Source of the DNA: Kistimonas sp964291485
GTDB taxonomy: Bacteria > Pseudomonadota > Gammaproteobacteria > Pseudomonadales > Endozoicomonadaceae
Length of the DNA stretch: 64,000 bases
Reading direction: 5' to 3'
Assembly: GCA_964291485.2 (NCBI GenBank)
Contig: OZ220224.1
Coordinates: 4,216,001 to 4,280,000 of the forward strand
The position numbers and the translations under genes were made by a program. Of this stretch, positions 34,972 to 44,196 are shown one piece after another (the stretch's first letter is position 1; each line of letters begins with the position of its first letter). The notes beneath the pieces are model-generated. The model made no database searches, was not told the DNA's origin, and was given only the letters and a program-made list of their open reading frames with translations.

Positions 34972-35910
34972 ATGTCATTAACCAATAATAAGTCCGGTCC
35001 CATCCTCAATACCGGCAACATGGACGCATTGGCGGACAAACTCACACCGTCAATAGAGATTGAGGGCCGCAGTCTCTGGGCAGATGCAAGGGCTCGATTC
35101 CTGAGAAACCGGGCAGCCATTGCCAGTTTAGTGATTCTCGCCCTGATCGGCTTGCTGGTGATCTTCGGTCCCATGCTCAGCCCATACAGTTATGATGAGA
35201 TTGACTGGGCCAACATGTCGGTACCTCCTGGTCTGGATAACAGCCACTGGTTCGGCACCGACAGCCTCGGACGGGATCTGTTCGTCCGCACCCTGATGGG
35301 CGGCAGAATCTCCTTTATGGTTGGCATCATGGGCGCGTTGGTCGCCGTGCTGATTGGTACGCTCTATGGTGCTATCGCCGGTTTCAGCGGCGGCCGAACC
35401 GACAGCATCATGATGCGGATACTCGAGATTCTGCAGTCGTTCCCCTTCATGTTCCTGGTTATCCTGATGGTGACTTTCTTCGGCCGCTCAATCCTGCTGA
35501 TCTTCATCGCTATCGGTGCCGTGTCCTGGCTGGATATGGCACGGATCGTTCGTGGTCAGACCCTTAGCCTGAAAAACAAGGAATTCATTGAAGCCGCAAG
35601 AGTCTGTGGAACCCCCACCCATCGGATGATCCTGCAACATATCGTGCCCAATGTGCTGGGCATTGTGGTGGTGTATGCGTCCCTGTTGGTGCCGGGCATG
35701 ATTCTGTTTGAATCCTTCCTCAGCTTCCTGGGACTCGGTGTTCAGGAACCCATGACCAGCTGGGGCGCCTTGGTCAACGAAGGCGCCCAGGCCATGGAAG
35801 TTGCCGCCTGGCAGCTTGCGTTTCCGGTCGCCTTCCTGGTGATAACCCTGTTCTGTTTCAATTTCGTGGGTGACGGTCTGCGCGACGCCCTGGATCCCAA
35901 GGACCGTTGA
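34972..35910 (+). CDS. oppC: Oligopeptide ABC transporter permease
   Basis: 312 residues. N-terminal cytoplasmic stretch with SLWADARARFLRNRAAI then the first helix (SLVILALIGLLVIFGP). The family motif HWFGTDSLGRDLFVR follows, and the ATPase coupling loop is EFIEAARVCGTPTHRMI. The C-terminal NFVGDGLRDALDPK is strictly conserved. The gene begins six bases after oppB and its stop overlaps the start of oppD, so the order is a tight operon. Confidence 0.95.
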   Translation: MSLTNNKSGPILNTGNMDALADKLTPSIEIEGRSLWADARARFLRNRAAIASLVILALIGLLVIFGPMLSPYSYDEIDWANMSVPPGLDNSHWFGTDSLGRDLFVRTLMGGRISFMVGIMGALVAVLIGTLYGAIAGFSGGRTDSIMMRILEILQSFPFMFLVILMVTFFGRSILLIFIAIGAVSWLDMARIVRGQTLSLKNKEFIEAARVCGTPTHRMILQHIVPNVLGIVVVYASLLVPGMILFESFLSFLGLGVQEPMTSWGALVNEGAQAMEVAAWQLAFPVAFLVITLFCFNFVGDGLRDALDPKDR

Positions 35911-36896
35911 TGGAGTACCCGATGAATCTGCTGGATGTCACAGACCTGCGTGTCTACTTTTCAACCCCGGACGGGGAAGTGACCGCAGTTAACAATCTGA
36001 ATTTTTCGCTCAGAGCAGGTGAAACCCTGGGGATTGTCGGCGAGTCAGGTTCCGGCAAAAGCCAGACGGCTTTTGCCATCATGGGGCTGCTGGCCAAAAA
36101 CGGACGAACAATGGGCTCCGCCAAATTTGAAGGCGAGGAAATCCTGAATCTGCCGGAGAAAGTACTCAACAAAATCCGGGCCGAGAAAATCGCCATGATT
36201 TTCCAGGATCCCATGACCTCGCTGAACCCCTACATGAAAGTGGGCAAGCAGCTGATGGAAGTCCTGATGCTGCACAAAGGCATGAGTAAAGACGCCGCCT
36301 TCGCCGAATCAGTACGGATGTTGGATGCCGTCAAAATGCCCGAAGCCCGCAAGCGGATGGCCATGTACCCTCATGAGTTTTCCGGCGGTATGCGGCAGCG
36401 GGTCATGATTGCCATGGCGTTGCTGTGCCAGCCGAAACTCCTGATTGCCGACGAGCCAACAACCGCACTGGATGTGACGGTACAGGCGCAGATCATGGCG
36501 CTGCTCAACGAGCTGAAGCAGGACTTCAATACGGCCATCATCATGATCACCCATGACCTGGGCGTGGTTGCAGGCATCTGTGACAAAGTGTTGGTTATGT
36601 ACGCCGGCCGCACCATGGAATATGGCTCTACCCGGGATATTTTCTATGCCCCTGAGCACCCATACACAATCGGGCTTCTGGAATCTATTCCTCGCATAGA
36701 CAATAGCGACGCCGCATTGCCAACGATTCCTGGTAATCCCCCGAACCTGCTCAGGTTACCTGAAGGGTGTCCATTCCAGGATCGCTGCCCCCATGTCATG
36801 ACAAAGTGCAGGGAAACCGCCCCCGTTCTTGCAACCCATGGTGATCGTCAAAAAGCCTGCTACTGGACCCACAATACGACGGAGGATGTCTTATGA
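35910..36896 (+). CDS. oppD: Oligopeptide ABC transporter ATPase
   Basis: 328 residues from the ATG at 35910, which overlaps the oppC stop and has AAGGA six bases before it; an internal ATG at 35922 is an alternative. ABC ATPase: Walker A GESGSGKS, Q-loop MIFQDPMTSLNP, signature FSGGMRQR, Walker B LLIADEPTTALD and the switch His in MITHDLG. The C-terminal oligopeptide-specific extension has FQDRCPHVMTKC with four cysteines that in this subfamily can hold an iron-sulfur cluster. It energises peptide import together with OppF. The stop overlaps the oppF start by four bases. Confidence 0.95.
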   Translation: MEYPMNLLDVTDLRVYFSTPDGEVTAVNNLNFSLRAGETLGIVGESGSGKSQTAFAIMGLLAKNGRTMGSAKFEGEEILNLPEKVLNKIRAEKIAMIFQDPMTSLNPYMKVGKQLMEVLMLHKGMSKDAAFAESVRMLDAVKMPEARKRMAMYPHEFSGGMRQRVMIAMALLCQPKLLIADEPTTALDVTVQAQIMALLNELKQDFNTAIIMITHDLGVVAGICDKVLVMYAGRTMEYGSTRDIFYAPEHPYTIGLLESIPRIDNSDAALPTIPGNPPNLLRLPEGCPFQDRCPHVMTKCRETAPVLATHGDRQKACYWTHNTTEDVL

Positions 36897-37894
36897 GCAC
36901 AAGACAGCCGATTCTGCAGGTGAAAGACGTACGGGTCCACTTTCCCGTACCCAAAGCCCGCGACTGGCCGTGGGAACCCATGCCGATGCTGAAAGCGGTT
37001 GATGGCGTCAGTTTTGATCTTTACGCCGGTGAAACGCTGGGCATTGTGGGTGAATCCGGTTGCGGCAAATCCACCCTGGCGCGAGCGCTGATTGGCCTGG
37101 TGAAAACCCAGTCTGGCAAGATTCTCTGGCAAAACCAGAATTTGGTTGGCTGTGACGACAAAACGTTCAGAACCGTCAGAAAAGATATCCAGATGATCTT
37201 TCAAGATCCATTGGCGTCACTGAACCCGAGGATGACCATTGGCGACATCATCGCCGAACCCCTGCGCAACTATTATCCGGATATCTCCCGGGAAGACATT
37301 CGCCAACAGGTTCGCCAGATGATGGATCGTGTCGGCCTGTTGCCCAATGTTATCAACCGTTATCCCCATGAGTTTTCGGGTGGGCAGTGCCAGCGGGTCG
37401 GCATCGCCCGGGCCCTGATTCTCAAACCGAAACTGGTCATCTGTGATGAGCCGGTCAGTGCCCTTGATGTGTCGATTCAGGCACAGGTCGTTAACCTGCT
37501 AAAAGAACTGCAGGAAGCGATGGGGCTGTCGCTGGTATTCATCGCTCATGACCTCAGCGTGGTAAAACACATCAGCGATCGTGTATTGGTCATGTACCTT
37601 GGCAATGAAGCCGAGCTAGCAACCGAAGAGGAACTTTACAGTAATCCAAGGCATCCCTACACAAGGGCACTTCTCAGTGCCGTGCCACTGCCAGACCCAG
37701 ACAAGGAGAAAGGCAAGCAGATTGAACTGCTGGAAGGCGATTTACCCTCACCAATATCGCCACCATCCGGTTGTGTTTTCAGGACTCGTTGTCCGATTGC
37801 CTTAGCATCCTGTGCAGAAAGCAAACCAGACAGCGTAATTCTCAACGACATAACGCACAGAGTGGCCTGTTTACGAGCGGATTTCACGCCATGA
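36893..37894 (+). CDS. oppF: Oligopeptide ABC transporter ATPase
   Basis: 333 residues. The partner ATPase of OppD. Walker A GESGCGKST, Q-loop MIFQDPLASLNPRM, signature FSGGQCQRVGIAR, Walker B LVICDEPVSALD, and the His of FIAHDLSV are intact. The C-terminal oligopeptide motif with VFRTRCPIALASC shows the cysteine pattern of the subfamily. It is the last gene of the opp operon, whose 3' end is marked by a 14-base-pair hairpin. Confidence 0.95.
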   Translation: MSTRQPILQVKDVRVHFPVPKARDWPWEPMPMLKAVDGVSFDLYAGETLGIVGESGCGKSTLARALIGLVKTQSGKILWQNQNLVGCDDKTFRTVRKDIQMIFQDPLASLNPRMTIGDIIAEPLRNYYPDISREDIRQQVRQMMDRVGLLPNVINRYPHEFSGGQCQRVGIARALILKPKLVICDEPVSALDVSIQAQVVNLLKELQEAMGLSLVFIAHDLSVVKHISDRVLVMYLGNEAELATEEELYSNPRHPYTRALLSAVPLPDPDKEKGKQIELLEGDLPSPISPPSGCVFRTRCPIALASCAESKPDSVILNDITHRVACLRADFTP

Positions 37895-37908
37895 AATAAT
37901 GCTCATCT

Positions 37909-37943
37909 TGTCCTGATTTCTGTCCACGGCAGAAATCAGGACA
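37909..37943. terminator. Strong hairpin between oppF and the second hybrid kinase
   Basis: TGTCCTGATTTCTG (37909-37922) pairs perfectly with CAGAAATCAGGACA (37930-37943) across a seven-base loop. It separates two convergent genes, ending nine bases before the stop of the kinase gene. It has no T-run but is long enough to act as a bidirectional terminator. Confidence 0.65.
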
Positions 37944-37952
37944 GAATCCTCG

Positions 37953-40900
37953 CTATAGCATGTTCGTTTCTTTCAAACCTGAAGTGAAACGACAGCATAA
38001 ACGCTCAAGTTGCTCAAAGCTAAACGTACGACAAAGATAGCCTACAAATCTGGCAAGCTGACGCGTTGCCCTGTTAACCTGTAATTCGTTTATTATTCGC
38101 GTTATCTGGTCAACATCACCTAGCTCAGCAGCTTTCGACAACGCGACAAAGGTACTGATATCCGGCTTGCCATCGTGTGATGATAGCGTACCAATCTGTT
38201 TATCGAGATTTCTCACAATCAGAGCCTCAATCACACTGATAAATTGATCAGCTGTAAATGGATTGATCACGTAGCCATCAAAACCATATTTCCGAAAATG
38301 AAGCGACAAAGATTTGTCTGGAGAAGCTGACATAGCAATGAGCAATAGTGGATCATCCTGCTGAATTTCCCTGATGCTTCTCACCACTCCCTGATAATCA
38401 CCTAACGGACCAGCAACAGACAACAAGACAATATCCTGTGGCTGTACACGTATTTCCAGCAATGTTTCATCAAGATGGCCTGCCTGGCAGCTCATCACAT
38501 CGGTATGATTCAAACCGGTCAATATAATGTCACTACGTTCGCGGGAAGACTCAATCACCAACACGCTTAACGAATCGCCAGGCTTTCTCTTTGCACTGTC
38601 ATTGTTTTGCTCAATCATTGCCTGATTGATTGAGCCAGACGCCATTGCAGCGGATGGCATGAGTGGCAAACTGAAGTGGAAAGTACTCCCAATTCCCGGC
38701 TGGCTACTGACCTTGAGCTCTCCTCCCAGTGCATTGACCAACCATCGACTGATAGCCAGACCAAGCCCTGTTCCCCCCGGATGATTGCTGGCATCAATCT
38801 GCAGAAAAGGAGCAAAAATATGTTGCTGATCTTCCGATTTAATGCCAATACCACTGTCAGAGACTGAAAAGACAATCTGTCGTTCACACAGTGATAATGT
38901 CAGCATGATATAACCGTTATCGGTAAATTTAATGGCGTTTCCCAACAGGTTAATCAGTATCTGGCGTAATTTGGTTGGATCTGACACGATGGATTCCGGT
39001 AAACGTTTTTCCACTACCACCCGGAAATCCAGCCCTTTTGAGTCAGCCCGCTGGCCGACAATACGTCTGACACTCTCAACCAGCTTATGAAGCACCACCG
39101 GAACCATTCGAACCCTGACACCATTGGCTTCCATCTTTGACAAATCCAGAATGTCATTGATCAAAATCAGCAAGTGCTGGCCACTGCTTTCTATGGCTAA
39201 CAGACTGTCTCGCTGCTCTTGTGTCAGGAGGGTCTGTTTCAGCAGGATCTGGGTATATCCCAAAACGCCATTCAGCGGTGTCCGAAGCTCATGGCTCATG
39301 TTTGACAAGAAGACACTTTTCGCATGATCCGCCACCTGCGCATCATCACGGGCCTGGCGTAACGCCGATTCGGTTTTCTTACGATCAGTAATATCCCTGA
39401 CCGCTATGGAGACCAGTCGCTCATCATCAATATCCAGTAGATTACAGGTAATATCTGCAGGAAAAATCATGCCCTGATGGTTTTTCAGGGTCGTTTCAAA
39501 TCCAGACGCCCTTTTATTGCTGACGACCTGGCGCACCAAATCCGCAATAGTATTATCTTCTGTATTAGATGCACCTAAAATGGCTAACGACTGTCCCAGC
39601 AACACTTTACGATCATAGCCAAACAGCTCTTCGGCCCGGGCATTGGCCATGGTGATATCACCAGCATCCGTTGCAATCACCATCGCATCCGGTGCGGACT
39701 CCAGTAAACTGCGAAAACGGCGGGAATCACTGACAATATTGGTAATATCATGCGCCATGCCTTCCATACCGGAAATACGGTTATCCGGTTCAACAACGGG
39801 TATACCAATGACTTCAAATGTGCGCAATGAACCATCCCTGTGCGGCATATCCAACTGCATGAAGCTATCCATAGCTCGCCCCTGCAGTACATCACTCATA
39901 ACGCACTTACCGTCAGAGTCCAGAGCATAAGCCCGAAACAACGCTGCCTGTCGGGCCAGAAATTCTGTCGGTGTATATCCTAGAATGTCTGATACCGATG
40001 GACTGACATAAGTCATACGTCCCGTAGCATCAAAGACAAAATAGACATACTTCCCCCGTAATCGCTCGGCAATTCGACTGATGTTACTGGCCCGTAACTG
40101 GCGAAGACTCTCTTCCCGATCTTCCAGCCGTCTGGCCATGTTGGATAGAGTTCTGGCCAGATGACCGGTCTCATCATCCGCATAACTATCCGTTTCCAGC
40201 TTCCAGACACCATCCCCTAAACGCCGAACCGCCTGACGAAGGCGCATTAAAGGTTGTGTGATGGTGCCGGACACCTTGCAGACACAACAGCTGATGACAA
40301 TCAGCGACAGAATCATCAACGCTGCACTCATTACGGCATAGCGTATATGCTCAACCAGTGCGGCCGTTTCTCGAATATTGACCAGTAATGCCCAGCCCGC
40401 AACAGGGACAGGACTGGAAAAATACCAGACACGCCAGTTTTTGTACCTGTCCGTCGTATGCGCTTCCTGTCCACTGTTTAATGGCCCGTTAATCATAGCC
40501 TCCAGTAAAGGCGCACCAATCCTTCGAGCCGAGTCCAGAAGCGTTCGATCAACAACCGTGGAACGAAAATCGGAATGAATGAAATTCGCCTGCCGGTCAA
40601 CAAGGATAAACTTCAGTTTGTGGGAGTTATCCAGTTTAAGCAGATTAATCAGATCAGAGACTTTTACCAACAGATCTATAGAGCCTCCCTGATCCAAAGG
40701 CTGATGATTAAATATGACCTTTTGTGTAGAAAATGGGATTTCAACCGGATGACTCCAGCTACTGTGATACGGATAAACATCTGGCAATCGCCATGTGCCA
40801 ATCATCCGGGTGGTAACAAGCTGATTATCCATCAGCAGATAAAGCAGTGGTTCATCATCCATATCCGGATCATTCAGCACAATCCCATAAAGCAAAGGGT

Positions 40901-41186
40901 TTTCTGACAATATGTCCTTAATTATTGGTATCACCCCATACTTGGCACCGGGCAACGTCGCATAACGTACAAACCGGTGAAGCGCCAAGCCTTGCTGCTG
41001 AATCTGGCGTAACTGGGTATCCAGCATTTCCGCGTAACGTCGGGTTTCATCAATCAGTATCTCTTCCACATCCTGACGGGAGAGAATGAATGTATGGTAG
41101 ATGAGAAGACCGCTAACCAATCCATAGAGCAGGGTGATCGGGACAATGGTAAACAGAATGATCTTGTTCCGGATCGACGACCACAT
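37953..41186 (-). CDS. Hybrid sensor histidine kinase with pseudo-receiver
   Basis: 1077 residues. Membrane helix about 8-31, periplasmic Cache-like sensor to about 280, second helix about 285-305 (containing CCVC), HAMP to about 360, two PAS domains (about 385-495 and 500-610), HisKA with His632 in NMSHELRTPL, and an ATPase domain with LGNAIKFTDNG, GIGIKSEDQ and GTGLGLAISRW. A receiver-like domain (872-1010) has lost the phospho-acceptor (Ser923 in LLSVAGP), the acidic pair (IESS, 878-881) and the switch Lys (Asn975 in VINPF). A C-terminal helical domain (STFVALSKAAELGDVDQI) resembles the tail found after receivers in some hybrid kinases. It may pass phosphate to a separate receiver. The ligand is unknown. 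Confidence 0.87.
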   Translation of the reverse strand: MWSSIRNKIILFTIVPITLLYGLVSGLLIYHTFILSRQDVEEILIDETRRYAEMLDTQLRQIQQQGLALHRFVRYATLPGAKYGVIPIIKDILSENPLLYGIVLNDPDMDDEPLLYLLMDNQLVTTRMIGTWRLPDVYPYHSSWSHPVEIPFSTQKVIFNHQPLDQGGSIDLLVKVSDLINLLKLDNSHKLKFILVDRQANFIHSDFRSTVVDRTLLDSARRIGAPLLEAMINGPLNSGQEAHTTDRYKNWRVWYFSSPVPVAGWALLVNIRETAALVEHIRYAVMSAALMILSLIVISCCVCKVSGTITQPLMRLRQAVRRLGDGVWKLETDSYADDETGHLARTLSNMARRLEDREESLRQLRASNISRIAERLRGKYVYFVFDATGRMTYVSPSVSDILGYTPTEFLARQAALFRAYALDSDGKCVMSDVLQGRAMDSFMQLDMPHRDGSLRTFEVIGIPVVEPDNRISGMEGMAHDITNIVSDSRRFRSLLESAPDAMVIATDAGDITMANARAEELFGYDRKVLLGQSLAILGASNTEDNTIADLVRQVVSNKRASGFETTLKNHQGMIFPADITCNLLDIDDERLVSIAVRDITDRKKTESALRQARDDAQVADHAKSVFLSNMSHELRTPLNGVLGYTQILLKQTLLTQEQRDSLLAIESSGQHLLILINDILDLSKMEANGVRVRMVPVVLHKLVESVRRIVGQRADSKGLDFRVVVEKRLPESIVSDPTKLRQILINLLGNAIKFTDNGYIMLTLSLCERQIVFSVSDSGIGIKSEDQQHIFAPFLQIDASNHPGGTGLGLAISRWLVNALGGELKVSSQPGIGSTFHFSLPLMPSAAMASGSINQAMIEQNNDSAKRKPGDSLSVLVIESSRERSDIILTGLNHTDVMSCQAGHLDETLLEIRVQPQDIVLLSVAGPLGDYQGVVRSIREIQQDDPLLLIAMSASPDKSLSLHFRKYGFDGYVINPFTADQFISVIEALIVRNLDKQIGTLSSHDGKPDISTFVALSKAAELGDVDQITRIINELQVNRATRQLARFVGYLCRTFSFEQLERLCCRFTSGLKETNML

Positions 41187-41250
41187 AGATTAAGGAATCC
41201 ATACGCCTGTCAGTGCTGACTGATGAAATCCAGTCAGCCTAGTCGATACC

Positions 41251-41316
41251 GGTCACTCGTGCCAAAAAGTGACCCCGTACAGACAGTGGCCAGATCACCC
41301 ACCTCTCTCTGTACGG
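41251..41316. promoter_or_regulatory. Paired inverted repeats in the upstream region of the kinase
   Basis: GGTCACT (41251-41257) is inverted as AGTGACC (41268-41274). Immediately next, CCGTACAGA (41275-41283) is inverted as TCTGTACGG (41308-41316). They lie between the acyl-CoA ligase stop (41325) and the kinase start (41186), so they could be a terminator for the former or an operator region for the latter. Confidence 0.4.
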
Positions 41317-41324
41317 TGACGAGT

Positions 41325-42947
41325 TTATCGGTTACTGACGAACTGTTCCCTTAATGCCAGCTTTTTCACTTTACCGGTGGCGGTATGGGGTAATTCTTCG
41401 ACGAATATTACTTCATCCGGTATCCACCATTGCGCTACCTTCCCTTCATACCATGCAAGCAGGCTTGCCTTGTCGAGTGCTTCTTCTGACTGCTTCACTA
41501 CGATCAGCAAGGGGCGCTCATTCCATTTTTCATGGGGCACAGCGATAACCGCCGCTTCAGCCACAGCGGGGTGACTCATGGCCAGGTTTTCCAGTTCAAT
41601 AGAACTGATCCATTCCCCGCCGGATTTGATGACATCTTTGCTCCTGTCCGTGATGTGCAGATAACCTTCACCGTCAATGGCAGCTACATCACCAGTGGCA
41701 AACCACCCCTCTTTATCATGGGTACTGCTGACTTCGGTTTCCCGTTGATAATAAGCGCTACAAACACTCGGGCCGCGGACATAGAGGTCACCGACGGCAA
41801 CACCATCATGCGGCAAGCGCTCACCTGTATCGTTGACAATCTTCATATCTACGCCAAAGATCGCGCGCCCCTGTGAAAGACGTAATGCGTCTTTGGTTTC
41901 CTGCGCTATCTCGGACAGGCTGGCCTTGAGATTATTCAGTGTGCCAATGGGACTCATCTCCGTCATCCCCCAGGCATGGTGAGTATCCACACCGTACTCA
42001 CGCAGTTTATCCATAATGCTCTGGGGGCAGGCTGCGCCACCAACGATCACCCGCTGCAGACTATCCAATGCCTTGCTGCTTTCTTTCAGGAAATTCAGTA
42101 ATGCCAGCCAGACAGTCGGCACCCCAAGAACCAGGGAAACCTGCTCCTGTGAAATTAACTGATGCAACGACGCACCATCGCCCATCTTTGGTCCGGGTAA
42201 TACCAGTCTTGCGCCTGCCAGAGGTGCCGTATACGGCAACCCCCAGGCATTGACATGAAACATGGGCACCACCGGCATCACCACATCACGGTCAGACAAG
42301 CCCACCACCGAGGGCATCACTGCAGTCATGGCATGAATCACTGTGGAACGGTGACTGTAGAGCACCCCCTTGGGATGACCTGTTGTGCCTGAGGTGTAGC
42401 AGAGTGAACTGGCGGTCTGTTCATCCAACATAGGCCATTCATACTCATCAGATTCATCACTGATCAACGCTTCATAACTGATTGCATTTTTCAGTGAGGT
42501 GTCTGGCATATGCGCCTGATCCGTCAGAATGACAAAGCCTTCCACGCCAGGAAGCGCTACCTGCAACCCTTCCAATAACGGGATAAACAATGGATCGGTA
42601 AAGACCCAACGGTCTTCCGCATGGTTAATGATATAAGCCAGTTGATCGGTAAAAAGGCGGGGATTAATCGTATGTAGAACAGCTCCGGAACAGGAGACAC
42701 CGTAATAAAGTTCAAAATGGCGGAAATCGTTCCACGCCAATGTGGCTACCCGGTCTCCCTGCCGCATACCCAGACGATCAAGGGCATTGGCCAGCTTGCG
42801 GGCCCGGCAAAACGCATCATGATAGGTGTAGCGGTGTTCTGGATGATCATGGGTAACCGACACCACTTCCGATTCCGGAAACGCCTGCTCGGCATACTTC
42901 ATGATCATGCTGATCAATAATGGCTGGTCCATCATCAGGCCATGCAT
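41325..42947 (-). CDS. Medium/long-chain acyl-CoA synthetase (AlkK/DmdB-like)
   Basis: 540 residues, the AlkK length. Acyl-activating enzyme: the P-loop CYTSGTTGHPKG (A3) near residue 185, HAWGMTEMSP (A5), GWFATGDVAAID (A7), DRSKDVIKSGGEWIS (A8) and the catalytic Lys near the end (TGKVKK, A10). It joins fatty acids to CoA through an acyl-adenylate in the cytoplasm. The N-terminus MHGLMMDQPLLISMIMKYAE is characteristic of the AlkK group, which also includes DmdB (methylmercaptopropionate-CoA ligase of DMSP breakdown). Sequence alone cannot separate these roles. GGAG seven bases before the ATG supports the start. Confidence 0.9.
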   Translation of the reverse strand: MHGLMMDQPLLISMIMKYAEQAFPESEVVSVTHDHPEHRYTYHDAFCRARKLANALDRLGMRQGDRVATLAWNDFRHFELYYGVSCSGAVLHTINPRLFTDQLAYIINHAEDRWVFTDPLFIPLLEGLQVALPGVEGFVILTDQAHMPDTSLKNAISYEALISDESDEYEWPMLDEQTASSLCYTSGTTGHPKGVLYSHRSTVIHAMTAVMPSVVGLSDRDVVMPVVPMFHVNAWGLPYTAPLAGARLVLPGPKMGDGASLHQLISQEQVSLVLGVPTVWLALLNFLKESSKALDSLQRVIVGGAACPQSIMDKLREYGVDTHHAWGMTEMSPIGTLNNLKASLSEIAQETKDALRLSQGRAIFGVDMKIVNDTGERLPHDGVAVGDLYVRGPSVCSAYYQRETEVSSTHDKEGWFATGDVAAIDGEGYLHITDRSKDVIKSGGEWISSIELENLAMSHPAVAEAAVIAVPHEKWNERPLLIVVKQSEEALDKASLLAWYEGKVAQWWIPDEVIFVEELPHTATGKVKKLALREQFVSNR

Positions 42948-43071
42948 ACCCGTACTCCTGTTTTATTTTTCTTTTTCGTGAAAAATCAGTGTAACGGGCA
43001 GCTACGCCAGTAGACAAATCACATCCTGTGATGACGAAAAAACGGCGAATAAAGAATACCAAACGAATAAG

Positions 43072-43096
43072 AAAACCGGCCATCTTGGCCGGTTTT
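43072..43096 (-). terminator. Rho-independent terminator of focA
   Basis: AAAACCGGCC (43072-43081) and GGCCGGTTTT (43087-43096) form a ten-base-pair stem with a five-base loop, ending in TTTT on the minus strand, 29 bases after the focA stop. Confidence 0.88.
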
Positions 43097-43124
43097 CAAA
43101 CAGCATCAACGCAGCGCAGTCAGA

Positions 43125-43988
43125 TCAGTGTTTTCTGAGGAATACAAACCAGTTGCTCAAGCCCACCAAAATACCCCCGCCAATAATGTTGCCGATGGTG
43201 GCAGGAATGATGTTATTGAAAATCATATTGTGCAGAGTGATGTGCGGGAACTCCGCTGGAGTCATACCAATAGCCTGCCAGAACGCTGCATCACCCAGGT
43301 TATGCACCATCCAGCCCATCGGCAGCAGGTACATATTGGCAATGGAGTGCTCGAAGCCTGCTGCAATAAAGGCAGCGACGGGCAGAATCATGGCGAGCAT
43401 CTTGCCACTGGCGCTACGGGCACTGTAGCTCATCCAGACACTCAGGCAGACCATGATGTTACACAGAATACCCAGCACCAGCGCCTGACCAAAGCTGTGT
43501 CCCATCTTGGCATTGGCAATGTACATGGCAGATGCGCCCACCTGACCGTGGGCACCCAGCCACTGTCCGGTGTAGATAATCATCGACACCATAACGATGG
43601 AGCCAACAAAGTTACCCAGGTAAACCACACACCAGTTGCGGACCATGGCAGAAAACGGCACGCGGCCGGATGCACAGGGAATAGAGATCATGGTGCTGCT
43701 GGTAAACAGCTCAGCGCCACACATGACCACCAGCATCAAACCCATACTGAATGAGATGCCACCTATAAGCTTGGAAATACCGTAAGGCAGCGCATTCGGG
43801 CCATGGGAACCGGTGGAAACGATGGTATAAAACATACCGGCCAGGGAGATAAACACACCGGCCATGATCGCCAGAACAAACGTCTTATATAATGCTTTTT
43901 CAGCTTTGCCAATGGCGACGTTTTCCGCCAGCTCAGCCATAGCGAGAGGCGAACGCGCCTCAAAATAGGAGGGTTCGATGCTGTTCAT
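43125..43988 (-). CDS. focA: Formate/nitrite transporter family channel
   Basis: 287 residues from the ATG at 43988 (E. coli FocA 285). The frame continues to 44138, but a longer start would lie upstream of the FNR-type promoter at 44027-44068, so I reject it. Six membrane helices; the FNT signature GISFSMGLMLVVMCGAELFTSS and the NWCVVYLGNFVGS segment are diagnostic (both given in part here: MCGAELFTS, YLGNFVGS). The N-terminus PSYFEARSPLAMAELAENVA matches the amphipathic gate helix of FocA/NirC. The channel moves formate or nitrite across the inner membrane. No pfl gene follows, so the specific ion is not fixed; FocA is the likelier by N-terminus and length. Confidence 0.9.
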   Translation of the reverse strand: MNSIEPSYFEARSPLAMAELAENVAIGKAEKALYKTFVLAIMAGVFISLAGMFYTIVSTGSHGPNALPYGISKLIGGISFSMGLMLVVMCGAELFTSSTMISIPCASGRVPFSAMVRNWCVVYLGNFVGSIVMVSMIIYTGQWLGAHGQVGASAMYIANAKMGHSFGQALVLGILCNIMVCLSVWMSYSARSASGKMLAMILPVAAFIAAGFEHSIANMYLLPMGWMVHNLGDAAFWQAIGMTPAEFPHITLHNMIFNNIIPATIGNIIGGGILVGLSNWFVFLRKH

Positions 43989-44019
43989 AAAAATTATGGG
44001 GAATACAGAAGACAATAAG

Positions 44020-44068
44020 ATTTGAAAGTTTAAAAAAACCTTGAGCCCAAACCGTTGACTTATATCAA
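44020..44068 (-). promoter_or_regulatory. Class II FNR/Anr-dependent promoter of focA
   Basis: TTGACTTATATCAA (44055-44068) matches the FNR box TTGAT-N4-ATCAA at nine of ten positions. On the minus strand, TAAACT (44032-44027) is a good minus-10. If the box is centred at -41.5, the start of transcription falls near 44020 and the minus-10 begins at -12, exactly the class II layout. It leaves a 31-base leader before the ATG. Confidence 0.75.
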
Positions 44069-44138
44069 CACCCCGCCAATCCTCTGTCAGCAATAACCCG
44101 TAACGGGAAACCGAATAAGCAAGCTTGATATCAAACAA

Positions 44139-44158
44139 AAAAGGGCCGAAGCCCTTTT
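44139..44158 (-). terminator. Rho-independent terminator of ssb
   Basis: AAAAGGGC (44139-44146) and GCCCTTTT (44151-44158) with loop CGAA; on the minus strand the loop is the stable TTCG tetraloop and a run of T follows. Confidence 0.9.
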
Positions 44159-44196
44159 CTTATGCGGTTGTTAAAAACCGGTGATCTGATCGCCGT

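Noticed and set aside
43988..44138. 50-residue N-terminal extension of focA
   Set aside because: It would start upstream of the FNR-type promoter and lacks the FNT N-terminus; the ATG at 43988 gives the usual length.
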